DNA from: a virus
IMG/VR virus record: IMGVR_UViG_3300009183_000175
Span: 1-39,291 of that record
DNA length: 39,291 nt
Strand: one strand, 5' to 3'
The notes under the pieces are model-generated. The model worked only from the letters and a program-made list of their open reading frames with translations, was not told the origin of the DNA and did no database searches. Below, piece after piece: positions 1-8,100 of the stretch; position 1 is the stretch's first letter; every line of letters starts with the position of its first letter. The position numbers and the translations under genes are program-made.

Positions 1-96
1 AAAGATAAGACAAAAGCTGGGTACTGGAGTTGCAGACTCAATAAATATGGCCATTTGTGGGAGGGAAAACTTATCCGGGATTCTGGTAATATATGA
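1..96 (+). CDS. C-terminal end of an unknown protein (partial)
   Basis: Frame 1 is open from the first base to a TGA at 94-96 and encodes 31 residues rich in W, G, K and R, ending in KLIRDSGNI. The stop overlaps the next start as ATGA (93-96), the junction type repeated at the next two gene boundaries, so this is probably the 3' end of the first visible gene of a coupled operon. The product is not recognisable from so little sequence. Confidence 0.6.
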   Translation, partial: KDKTKAGYWSCRLNKYGHLWEGKLIRDSGNI

Positions 97-647
97 AACA
101 CTTAAAAACATATAAAATATTTGAATCGTCCGAAGAAGATGATTATGTGGACTCACTTTTGGATAAAATATCTAAAAAAGGAATAGATTCTTTAAGTGAC
201 TCTGAAAAAAATAGATTGAATAAAATAACATCAGACAATATTGAGGATAGAACTCTCAGAATCATAAATGGTGAAATTTACATTGGAGATGTTTCCCACG
301 ATAGATTTAATTCTCCAGAATATAAAAAACATATTTATCCTAAATCAGATATCATTTCAGATGCTAATAGAATGTTCTTTTCAGAAATAAAAAAGATGAA
401 TATTGACCAAATAGAATTAAATTCTAAAATATATGAATTTGAGATTATAGAAGAAATGTCTGGTGAACATCTTAAGATTGGTGACTACATATTAAATCCT
501 TTTTGGGAAGGAAGTAAAGAAATATCTATAAATCACTTGAATAAATATTATACTTATCCATTAAAATATATACCAATATATAAAAATGAGATGGTTGATT
601 TTATAAAAGACTTCCTATCTAAAATATTACCAGAAATAATAGAATGA
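93..647 (+). CDS. Putative head-packaged protein, 184 aa, with capsid-targeting-like N-terminus
   Basis: Function unknown. The protein opens MKHLKTYKIFES, a basic/aromatic leader ending in I9-F10-E11|S12, which fits the (I/L)xE cleavage rule of T4-type gp21 prohead proteases. The next gene starts with almost the same leader and then diverges. Residues about 17-45 (YVDSLLDKISKKGIDSLSD and following) match a short two-helix motif found in Bacteroidota proteins (DUF6576-like) and in two other proteins of this window. The rest has no motif I can name. It is coupled by ATGA overlaps to both the upstream and downstream genes. Head packaging is inferred from the leader only. Confidence 0.8.
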   Translation: MKHLKTYKIFESSEEDDYVDSLLDKISKKGIDSLSDSEKNRLNKITSDNIEDRTLRIINGEIYIGDVSHDRFNSPEYKKHIYPKSDIISDANRMFFSEIKKMNIDQIELNSKIYEFEIIEEMSGEHLKIGDYILNPFWEGSKEISINHLNKYYTYPLKYIPIYKNEMVDFIKDFLSKILPEIIE

Positions 648-1180
648 AATACTTAAAAACATATCAATTATTTGAATCTAGTATAACTGCCACTAGATTA
701 GAGATTCCGTATGAAACATATGCAAAAGATCCCCAAACCGGTGGATTAGATCCTAAAAATAAAATTTCTGGAAAGTCTAAGATTATTGATTATGCTGATA
801 GAAAAATAGTTGTCTTTAATGTTAATGGAATTCACGTTCCATTTTATTTATCATCCGGACATGGTGGTAAAAAAGATGTAACTAGTGGAAAATGGTATCC
901 ATTTTTTGGAATATATGAACCAGATAGATGGTTAAATAAGTCAACCTCCAGTGATATCAATAATTATTATGGAGTAGATTTATTAAAACAAATTTCTCAA
1001 TCACTTGATAGTAAAATAGGTGATATTAGAAATGATAGTTCTACACCAAAAGTTTCACCAAATGGCACACATATAGATTTTATCAATAAAGATTTAACAC
1101 CAGTTGAGAATGAAAGACCTGATACTAAGATTAAATTTATTCAAAATTTAGAAAATTTAAAAAGAAAATTAGGTGTATGA
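644..1180 (+). CDS. Putative head-packaged protein, 178 aa, with capsid-targeting-like N-terminus
   Basis: Unknown function. The N-terminus MKYLKTYQLFES repeats the leader of the preceding gene, with a predicted prohead-protease site L9-F10-E11|S12. The body has a central block (about residues 63-105) with FYLSSGHGGK, GKWYPFFGIYEPDRWLNKS and an NYYG segment, which looks like a conserved globular domain, but I cannot assign an activity. No signal peptide or membrane segment is visible. The start overlaps the previous stop by ATGA and the stop overlaps the next start by ATGA. The only thing shared with the upstream gene is the tag, which suggests that the tag is the functional unit. Confidence 0.8.
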   Translation: MKYLKTYQLFESSITATRLEIPYETYAKDPQTGGLDPKNKISGKSKIIDYADRKIVVFNVNGIHVPFYLSSGHGGKKDVTSGKWYPFFGIYEPDRWLNKSTSSDINNYYGVDLLKQISQSLDSKIGDIRNDSSTPKVSPNGTHIDFINKDLTPVENERPDTKIKFIQNLENLKRKLGV

Positions 1181-1446
1181 CACTTCCATTTCAAGAAACT
1201 AAATTAAGTGATAATGAATTTATCAGAGAATTCAAACAAGATACTGATTCTGGAGAGATGGTTTGGCACCGTGATAGAGAAGATAGAATAATTGAATCTA
1301 TTGGTGAAACAGACTGGTTAATTCAAATTGACAATGAATTACCTAAAGAAATAAAAGGAGAAGTATTTATACCAATGGGTACTTACCATCGATTAATAAA
1401 AGGAACAAATGATTTAAAAATTAAGTTAATAAAAAACCCATCCTAA
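1177..1446 (+). CDS. Small conserved phage protein, cupin-like (89 aa)
   Basis: Small acidic protein with VWHRDREDRIIE near residues 29-40, then IQIDNELPKEIKGEVFIP and a MGTYHRLIKG segment. The sequence of short beta strands with H/D/E residues and a 'VFIPxGxYHRLIKG' turn looks like a single-domain cupin-like barrel. I recall similar small proteins in T4-like marine phages, with no established function. It is coupled by ATGA to the gene before it and is the last gene of the cluster. Its TAA stop lies in the loop of the terminator hairpin at 1433-1458. Confidence 0.75.
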   Translation: MTLPFQETKLSDNEFIREFKQDTDSGEMVWHRDREDRIIESIGETDWLIQIDNELPKEIKGEVFIPMGTYHRLIKGTNDLKIKLIKNPS

Positions 1447-1460
1447 AGATGGGTTTTTAT
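1433..1460. terminator. Bidirectional hairpin terminator
   Basis: Arms AAAACCCATC and GATGGGTTTT with a 5-base loop (CTAAA), an A-run on the left and a T-run on the right. It lies between two converging genes (stops at 1446 and 1462), so it can end transcripts from both sides. Confidence 0.9.
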
Positions 1461-1461
1461 T

Positions 1462-2586
1462 TTAGTCAGATTTGACTTTATAATTTTCATTGTATATCTT
1501 AATGACTTCATCAAATTCATTTACAATTCCTGATTTGAAATTATCACTATCATATTTTTGTTTCAAGATATACTCTTTGATATAATCTTCGTATTCTAAT
1601 TGAACAGATATTTCCATTCCATTTTCATCAAATTCAATGTCATTGGATTCATTTACTTCTTCACCATCTACTAATTCTTTAGTAATATCATCAATATACT
1701 CTACAGAAGCAAAATTACCCTTCTCTAACATCACTTCTAGTTTTCTACGAAGCTTTCTATTACTAATTAAAAGATTGTTTGATATAGCTAAATCTATATA
1801 ATCCTTAGTATCTTTTAACTCATCTAACTTATCAATATCTTCTTCGTTAACAACTCTGAATTTTTTAAATACAGGAGAATATGTATTTGGCTCGAAGGTA
1901 ATTTTATCACTTGATAAATCAAGTATAGTTATACCCTTTTGATCTCCCATATCATTTCTATCCATTTGGTAAGGAGATCCAATAAATGAGAAATTCTTGT
2001 TTGTTTGACGAATGTGAATATGTCCTGAGAATACATGTTTATATCTTCCAAAGTTATCAACATCAATCTTATCAGCATTTCTATGAGCTACTGAATTTAA
2101 GTGCATTAAACATCCATTTAAATCAGAGTGACAGAAAAGATAATCACCTGGATTACTATCAATTTCTTTAATCATATCTAACCTCTTTTCCACCCAAGGC
2201 ATAAGAATCAGTTTTTGGTCATCTAACTCAATAGATGTTGTTTCTGTATAAACTGATACGTTTGGAACGTGATTGAATAATCTAACTGAATTTATATCAT
2301 TAGATCCTTTATTCCAAAGGTCATGATTACCTACTATAATATGTAGTGGTAGTATTTTAGATAGTTCTATAAGTATTTTCTCTGCCTTATATGATGCAAT
2401 TATAGGAATAGATGTTCTATTGTCGTATAAGTCACCACAATGAATAAGAATGTCTCCTGGTTTTGAATTTTCTTTGATGTATGGGATAAAAGAGTTGTAG
2501 AAGTAATCTTCCATCATATCTAACCATTTATCTAGGTTATTTAGATATACTCCAAAATGCCAATCGGTTGTAATAAAAACTTTCAT
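1462..2586 (-). CDS. 47: Recombination nuclease subunit, Mre11/SbcD family (T4 gp47-like)
   Basis: Calcineurin-like metallophosphoesterase of 374 aa. All metal-binding motifs are present in order: D8-x-H10 (TTDWHFG), G51-D52 with D55, GNHD at 86-89, H153 in CHSD, and GHIH at 188-191. In T4 gp47 pairs with the ATPase gp46 to resect DNA ends for recombination-dependent replication, and it is the phage counterpart of SbcD. No gp46-like gene lies in the window. The C-terminal third (about 245-374) is acidic and would be the capping/partner-binding part. The gene ends against a bidirectional terminator shared with the coupled cluster to its left. Alternative: a stand-alone phosphoesterase, less likely given the length and motif set. 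Confidence 0.88.
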   Translation of the reverse strand: MKVFITTDWHFGVYLNNLDKWLDMMEDYFYNSFIPYIKENSKPGDILIHCGDLYDNRTSIPIIASYKAEKILIELSKILPLHIIVGNHDLWNKGSNDINSVRLFNHVPNVSVYTETTSIELDDQKLILMPWVEKRLDMIKEIDSNPGDYLFCHSDLNGCLMHLNSVAHRNADKIDVDNFGRYKHVFSGHIHIRQTNKNFSFIGSPYQMDRNDMGDQKGITILDLSSDKITFEPNTYSPVFKKFRVVNEEDIDKLDELKDTKDYIDLAISNNLLISNRKLRRKLEVMLEKGNFASVEYIDDITKELVDGEEVNESNDIEFDENGMEISVQLEYEDYIKEYILKQKYDSDNFKSGIVNEFDEVIKIYNENYKVKSD

Positions 2587-2612
2587 TAAAAACGTTTTCT
2601 TTTTATATGAAA

Positions 2613-2960
2613 TTATTCTGAAATTGTTTCTTTTCTTCTAGATTCTCTAGAGCATTTCTCACATCCACTTCCGGCATATAGATGTGCATTTGGTGTTTGT
2701 TCAAATTCTCCGTGTATTGGGCATATTATTTTAACTAAACTTCTACAATTTTCATACAATACTAAATCATAGTTGTATTTATTATCGTGTTTTTCTTTTG
2801 ATTTTTCAACAAAATCTTTACTCTTTTTACTTTTTCTATTGAGTGATTTTAATTCTTTTGCTATAGATTTTTCTTTTGAATTACAATTTTTATTGCAGAA
2901 TTTTCTATCAGGTCTACCCCAAGTTATTTCTTTATTGCAATATCTATAATTACATTTCAT
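2613..2960 (-). CDS. DUF723-type zinc-ribbon protein, possible homing-endonuclease relic
   Basis: 115 aa from the preferred start (MKCNY). A longer form starting at 2990 is possible, but the late-promoter-like box at 2966-2974 would lie inside it, and the predicted transcript start falls exactly on the ATG at 2960. The N-terminal part has Cys at 3, 8, 22 and 26 (a small zinc finger). The C-terminal part has the pattern KHxxKYNYD...ICPIHGEFEQTPNAHL...GCEKC, typical of the DUF723 zinc module seen in phage homing-endonuclease-like proteins. No nuclease motif (GIY-YIG or HNH) is visible, so it may be a DNA-binding fragment. It lies between gp47 and the tail tube gene, as a mobile intruder often does. 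Confidence 0.7.
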   Translation of the reverse strand: MKCNYRYCNKEITWGRPDRKFCNKNCNSKEKSIAKELKSLNRKSKKSKDFVEKSKEKHDNKYNYDLVLYENCRSLVKIICPIHGEFEQTPNAHLYAGSGCEKCSRESRRKETISE

Positions 2961-2965
2961 ATATG

Positions 2966-2996
2966 TATTTATTAAAAGTGGAAATGGCATTTTTTA
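2966..2996 (-). promoter_or_regulatory. Late promoter with A6TG upstream element
   Basis: On the minus strand a TAAAAAATG element starts at 2996 and a TAATAAATA box ends at 2966, 30 bases further on. The same arrangement precedes the genes at 20078 and 24862. If the box is at -13 to -6 as in T4, transcription would begin at the A of the ATG at 2960, a leaderless mRNA. Confidence 0.5.
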
Positions 2997-3039
2997 CAAC
3001 ATAATATTTAAAAATCTAGCTAAAGGTATTGTTTGAAAA

Positions 3040-3047
3040 AATATATA
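3040..3047 (+). promoter_or_regulatory. Late promoter box for the tail tube gene
   Basis: AATATATA 26 bases before the tube ATG, in line with the TTAATATATA box of the other structural genes. Confidence 0.5.
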
Positions 3048-3072
3048 ACTTATAAAAAATAATTAAAAAAAT

Positions 3073-3699
3073 ATGCCATTACCACATTACACACAGTTGA
3101 TAAATGTAGGATCACCAGGTGGACCTGGAACATTCCCGGATGAAGTAGTTTACCTTAACTTATTTGAGGTGACATTCGTTTTACCTACAATTTTGGTTGC
3201 TCAAGGGAGAAACCCAGTTTTGTTATTACAAAACGCACTTAATATTGATATGAACTTAACTCAATTTGACGTTGGTATCAAAGAACAAAGATTCAAGTAT
3301 TCAACTCGTCAATTTTTGACAACTCCAACTAAAACCGCTAGTGAGTTTAACATTAAATTCAATGTTAACGTAAATCAAGCAGGTTCGATGGAGGTATGGA
3401 ATGCTTTGAAAGCTTGGTATGATTTAGTATTCAATTCTCAAAATGGTTCATTACACTATAAGAGTGATATCATTGGTACAGTTATCGTTAATCAACATGA
3501 TAAAAAAGGTGTTGTATTAAGACGTGTTACTTATCAAAACGTACAAATCAAACAATTAGCTGGTTATGCACTTGACTGGTCTTCTAATAACATTATGGAG
3601 AATCTTCAAGCTGACTTTATCTATGACTACTTTATTGATGAGTATATTGATAATGACTTCACGATTACTAATCCAATTGTTTCCGGATATGGTCAATAA
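3073..3699 (+). CDS. 19: Tail tube protein (T4 gp19-like)
   Basis: 208 aa. Features typical of the contractile-tail tube family: a short glycine-rich start, a beta-rich core (FEVTFVLPTILVAQGRNP...), a 'SMEVWNALKAWYDLVFN' helix and a VIVNQHDKKGVVLRRVTYQN strand pair, then QADFIYDYFIDEY near the C-terminus. The tube monomers stack as hexamers around the DNA channel inside the sheath. It is monocistronic: a late promoter box in front and a strong terminator behind. The sheath gene lies nearby but on the opposite strand, unlike T4, where 18 and 19 are adjacent and co-directional. Length is close to T4 gp19 (163 aa) with a modest extension. Confidence 0.85.
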   Translation: MPLPHYTQLINVGSPGGPGTFPDEVVYLNLFEVTFVLPTILVAQGRNPVLLLQNALNIDMNLTQFDVGIKEQRFKYSTRQFLTTPTKTASEFNIKFNVNVNQAGSMEVWNALKAWYDLVFNSQNGSLHYKSDIIGTVIVNQHDKKGVVLRRVTYQNVQIKQLAGYALDWSSNNIMENLQADFIYDYFIDEYIDNDFTITNPIVSGYGQ

Positions 3700-3715
3700 T
3701 ATTTAAATATTAATT

Positions 3716-3745
3716 AAAACCATCAATTTTTATTGATGGTTTTTT
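3716..3745 (+). terminator. Terminator of the tail tube gene
   Basis: Arms ACCATCAAT and ATTGATGGT around a TTTT loop, flanked by A4 and T7. It follows the tube stop by 17 bases. Confidence 0.9.
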
Positions 3746-3764
3746 TATGCCTTTTTATTGCATA

Positions 3765-3789
3765 AAAAAACCCACCGAAGTGGGTTTTT
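3765..3789 (-). terminator. Terminator of the minus-strand hub genes
   Basis: CCCAC / GTGGG stem with a CGAA tetraloop, A-run and T-run on either side. It lies just past the minus-strand stop at 3797 and back to back with the tube terminator. Confidence 0.88.
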
Positions 3790-3796
3790 ATTTTAA

Positions 3797-4048
3797 TTAA
3801 AATTTGGGTATGTTACTTGAGAAACTAGATGCGTTTTTCATCATTGAGTTTGCGTCGAAGTTCGGCATTCCTTTTGATTGTTCTCCTTCTTGTTTCTTTT
3901 TCTCTGAATCTTCTTCTTCTATGATTTCGTTTACCAGTTTTATGTTTTCTTCAAACATCCAAAATGGCCACTCATCCATTGAGATTTCTTGAGTTTTGAA
4001 ATGCTTTTGTAGCAATAACTTATTCTTTAATATATGCTTCAAAGGCAT
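3797..4048 (-). CDS. Small hub-assembly protein, possibly gp51-like (83 aa)
   Basis: Preferred start is the ATG at 4048 (MPLKHILKNKLLLQKHF), overlapping the 3' end of the hub gene by 29 bases in another frame. The reading frame is open further upstream to 4114, but only with a GTG start. The block 'ISMDEWPFWMFEENIKLVNEIIEEE' resembles the small proteins called baseplate hub assembly catalyst (gp51) or tail chaperone that sit next to gp26-type genes. The C-terminus is low-complexity (Asn, Ser, Met rich). The assignment is by position and a short motif and is tentative. The overlap raises the possibility of a frameshift product (see findings). Confidence 0.6.
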   Translation of the reverse strand: MPLKHILKNKLLLQKHFKTQEISMDEWPFWMFEENIKLVNEIIEEEDSEKKKQEGEQSKGMPNFDANSMMKNASSFSSNIPKF

Positions 4049-4964
4049 CGTGAATAACGAAAATACCTGAGGCTCCGTTGGGAAATTGCATGTCGGTGTG
4101 GACCTCCTCACCACACGTACAGGTTTTCTTCAATTCCTTGATACCAAAAGTCATTTTACTTACAGCTGCATTTAAGAATTGGAATGAAATATCATCTATT
4201 TCTTCAAAATCTTTAAGTTTAGCTTTGATTCCTTCATATGTAATTGTAGTTCTTCCACCTAACATAAAAGGAATAATCTTTAAGAAAGAAAGATTTGGAG
4301 TTCTTTTCTCATTATTCTCTCTTAAGATATAATCCGTGAAAGCTTTCTGAAGACCAATATTTGGTGGTGTTAGTTCAAAGTTTCTTCCATTTACTGTAGA
4401 AAAATGATATGTTCTATCAGATAAACTGAAATATCTATCCAATTTTTCATCAACATCATGAAAAGTAAAGTTTTCTCTTTTAAGATCAACTGATAATTCG
4501 GTAGAACAAACTCCACACTTCGCTGGAATTGTTAATGTATTTCCTTGTTGGAAAGTAAGTTCTCTTATTAAGAATAGTAAATATAATCTATCTTGATCTT
4601 TTACTTCTAGATAAGATCCGACTTTACCATCTGTGTATTTAATTCTTATACAAGATTGTAACATATCATTCATTTTTTCTACTATATCATAAAAGTTATT
4701 ATCATCAACCATTGAATATGCTTGAATTTCTCTCACTTTTGCTGGTCTTACCATAAATAGTGTACCAGTTGGGTAGAAATCACCACAAGGTAACTCTTCA
4801 ATATTGAAGTTAAAATACTGAAGGTCAGTTGTTCTTGTATTATCAACTTTTGGTTGAGCTACAAACGGAATATCAGAGTTTTGTGAGTTATTACTTGAGC
4901 TATCTATACCACTAAGATGTTTCTTAAGGTAGTCTTCTTCACTCATTTCGTTTTCATTAGACAT
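4020..4964 (-). CDS. 26: Baseplate hub protein, T4 gp26-like, with zinc site
   Basis: 314 aa. A disordered, Ser/Asn-rich N-terminus (1-45) is followed by LPCGDFYPTGTLFMVRPAKVREIQAYS, the entry motif of the T4-type baseplate hub subunit/assembly family. Cys150, Cys153, Cys282 and Cys284 (CGVC and CTCG) form a likely zinc site. The T4 protein is shorter (about 208 aa). It overlaps the small downstream gene by 29 bases. A late promoter box lies 26 bases upstream. It could also be called a tail-assembly chaperone; the family role in hub assembly is known in T4 but is not shown here. Confidence 0.65.
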   Translation of the reverse strand: MSNENEMSEEDYLKKHLSGIDSSSNNSQNSDIPFVAQPKVDNTRTTDLQYFNFNIEELPCGDFYPTGTLFMVRPAKVREIQAYSMVDDNNFYDIVEKMNDMLQSCIRIKYTDGKVGSYLEVKDQDRLYLLFLIRELTFQQGNTLTIPAKCGVCSTELSVDLKRENFTFHDVDEKLDRYFSLSDRTYHFSTVNGRNFELTPPNIGLQKAFTDYILRENNEKRTPNLSFLKIIPFMLGGRTTITYEGIKAKLKDFEEIDDISFQFLNAAVSKMTFGIKELKKTCTCGEEVHTDMQFPNGASGIFVIHDAFEAYIKE

Positions 4965-4989
4965 ATTTTTTTATTATTTTTTATTTTAT

Positions 4990-4998
4990 TATATATTA
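4990..4998 (-). promoter_or_regulatory. Late promoter box for the hub genes
   Basis: TAATATATA on the minus strand, 26 bases before the ATG at 4964. A TATATTTG sequence further up (5027-5034, minus) could be a host-type -7 element, but I see no matching TTTG element. Confidence 0.5.
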
Positions 4999-5090
4999 GT
5001 ATTTGTTCTCTCTTCTGTTTTTTGAACAAATATATTTTTATCGTTAGTTTTATAATGAAAAAAGAGTAGAAAGTTTAACTATTTTAAAAT

Positions 5091-5122
5091 AAAAAAACCA
5101 GATATTTCTATCTGGTTTTTTT
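5091..5122 (-). terminator. Terminator after the sheath gene
   Basis: CCAGATA / TATCTGG stem with a TTTC loop, A7 on the left and T9 on the right. It lies 18 bases past the sheath stop on the minus strand, separating it from the hub promoter. Confidence 0.88.
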
Positions 5123-5139
5123 TATTATTTTATTATTTA

Positions 5140-8100
5140 TTATCCATTCATGAAACCACCTGCGTTGATTGCTCCAGTTCTAAGAATTGTAATGTTATTA
5201 ACAATTATTCCCATACCTTTGATTGGTTCAACATATGTATCAAGGACACCAATTTGGTTATCGATAATCTCATTAGTGTTATTTTCCTCATCCATTTTAT
5301 TGAAGTAGTTATATAAACCGTTTCTAGAAACGTAAGTCTCACAAATTACGTCAGCTCTAAGTTTAATCTCAGCTCTAATATCAGGTGTATTAAATTTCCA
5401 TTGGAAGTCTAATAACATTCTTGATAATTCTCTTTCAAGTTCGATAAGTACCTCTCTAACGTGAATGTAAGAAAGAGCTGATTTGTAAAGTGTTTGAGCT
5501 GTGTTTTCAGTCTCAATTACATTTCCTCTATTTCTCTTGAACACGATAGGGTTCATTTGAGCTTGGTTAATATATTCGATATCAGTTAAAGTGAAATCCA
5601 TTTCAGTTTCCACTATGTTAGTGATTCTACCATTAGTAACACCCGCTGCAATTGTCCAAGGAGTTATACCACTTGCATTTGAGTTTTGTTTTCTCATATA
5701 TGTAGTTGCTACCCATGCTGCTGGTGGAACATCAACTGGTCTACCATTATCATTTGTAACTACATACGGCATAAAGTAACCAACACAAGTTGAACCCGCT
5801 CCGTCACCGAATGAGTAAAGGAATGCTGGTGAACTTTCAGGGTCTCCTCCACTCGCTACATACTCTAATTGTAAAACTCCTTCAGAGTTAACAAAAGATG
5901 GAGAAGATGAGTTTTTGAATGACTTCATTGAAGGCATGTTTAAGATACCAAATGCGTCTAATCTATCACCACATATATCAACTAATTGTTGTTTAGATCT
6001 TTCAGTCAGACCAAGTCCAAATGAATCTATTAAATATCTAAAGTCAATAGCTTCTTTGTTAGTTATTGCTTTGAACAATGGTGTTCCTTTAGCAACTAAG
6101 TTAAGAATAGAGTTTTGTCTAGCTTCAGTTCCATCAGGTAAAGATGCTTGTCTAATTCTAAATCCTTTAAGTGATATAGCTTTATAAGTTGTTGCGTAAT
6201 TATCAACAGAAGTATATCTTGTAGCTTGTAATGCGGAACCACTCCAACTTGTTGCGATTCTAGAATCACAAGTTATTTCAACTAAAGTAGGATCTCCACT
6301 ATATTGTCTCTTAGAAATAATTCTTGTAAGTTTTCTTGGAACTTCACCAACTTCTAATAAACTTGAGTCATAGTATGCTGATAAGAAGTCACCAACTCTT
6401 ACTTCAGTGTATCTTGTTCCTGTTACAAGTATCTTATTAGGTACTTGAACATATCCAGCTGGTAATTCAACTTCGATAGTTTGTTTGAAGTTTGATTTAG
6501 CTGATTGAATAAAGAATGTATTGTTTGCTGTTACATCTACCGGTTCAGTTGCTGTATATGTTTCATCTTTGAATTCAACTTCTAAATCACCATAGTTATC
6601 TAAATACATTTTTAAGTAATGTTTGATTTTGAAATCAAATATAGTATTTACATTAAATACCTCTTCGTATACTACCTCTTCAGATACTTCATATGCGTAG
6701 TATCCAGCGCCATAACCAAGGTCTGAAGCTAATTGAGGATCGTTATTTACGATAGTAAATGTACCAGTATTCTTTTCTGAATTAGGAACTATAAATTGGT
6801 CATAAACTGACCATGCTGGGTCAACACTACTATCAATCACTACATAATTGTATCCAGCGAATGAAGAAGTTGGTCCCATATTTGTTCCACCATTTGTATT
6901 ATCTTCACCATCAATGAATATTACATTTGCAGTATCTCCAATTGAGAATGGAGGCATTGTAATTTTATTTGAGTAGAAGTAGTCTCCTGTATTAATTATA
7001 CCATCAAAGTATCTTGAGTAGAATTTAGAGTATTTACCAACAACACCATTAGCAACTGTTGGTTGAGCTTCTTTTGTAGATACTGAATCAGTACCAAGGA
7101 TAAACTCGTTATCTACTGTGTAGAATGATAAGTAACCTTTTAATACATCAGCAAGTTCAACATTAGTTAAACCAGTGTTTAATACAAATGATTTATTTGA
7201 TGTTGTTGTTGTTGCAACAATATCAGTTATAGTCATTGATGAAAGACTTACTTTTCTATATCCAAGATTTGGACCTAAACATATAGCCATCTTATCTTTA
7301 TTAGCTGAGCTAATCAAGTCAACTAATTTATAGAACATCTTAAATCTTCTATATTGTTTGTAGTTAGCTGGTGTTGCAGATGTGTTCGTGTTTTGGAACT
7401 CAACTTTAATTGAACCTGCTGTACTTTGTGTTGCGATAAAATAATCATCTGTAAGTGACGTACCAAATTTGTAATCAACAAAACCTGATGTTGTACTACT
7501 TGTTCCAATATTTACTGGGTTTATTTTCACAGATGTTGGAATAATTTGTTGATTTATCATACTAAATGTAGCGTATCCAAGAACGATATCACTTAAAGCA
7601 ACCGTTGGATTTGCTGGTGTTCCTACTGGACTACCTACTAAATTACTTGTTACTGAAATCTCACCTGTTGAATCAAGTGTGAATACAGACGCGAATGTTA
7701 ATTGTGATCCTGAAAAAGCATAATCACTAGCTGTTATTAATAATGATGTTGTTCCAGAAACAGGAACTTCTTTATCACCAATTACAGCAAATGCTCCAGA
7801 TGCAACATTATATGATATAGATATTGATGCAGATGCTGCTGAAACTGTTGAGTCTTGAACAACATTATGAACATAATTCTCACCAAACCAAGCAGTTCTG
7901 TTATCGAAGTTACTAGCATCTATAACACCACTTGATACAGGACTATCTCCTGCTAAACTTGAGTCAAATGCGTGACCATCTTGAACATAACTAAAACTAC
8001 CACCTAAGACAGCTGTTACGTTACCTGGTAAGTCAAGAGGAACTGCTGTAATCTCAATTGATTCAGCTATAGTTTCTTTATAAGATAAGAATTCAATATT

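Noticed and set aside
4049-4114. Upstream extension of the small hub gene to a GTG at 4114
   Set aside because: It reads antisense-free but out of frame through the conserved zinc region of the hub protein, and the extension has unlikely composition; kept only as a frameshift possibility.
3804-4332. Plus-strand open frames opposite the hub genes
   Set aside because: They cross a terminator region and lie antisense to a gene with family motifs.
5591-7508. Short frames inside the sheath gene on either strand
   Set aside because: Fully contained in a 1305-codon frame with sheath motifs; no promoters.
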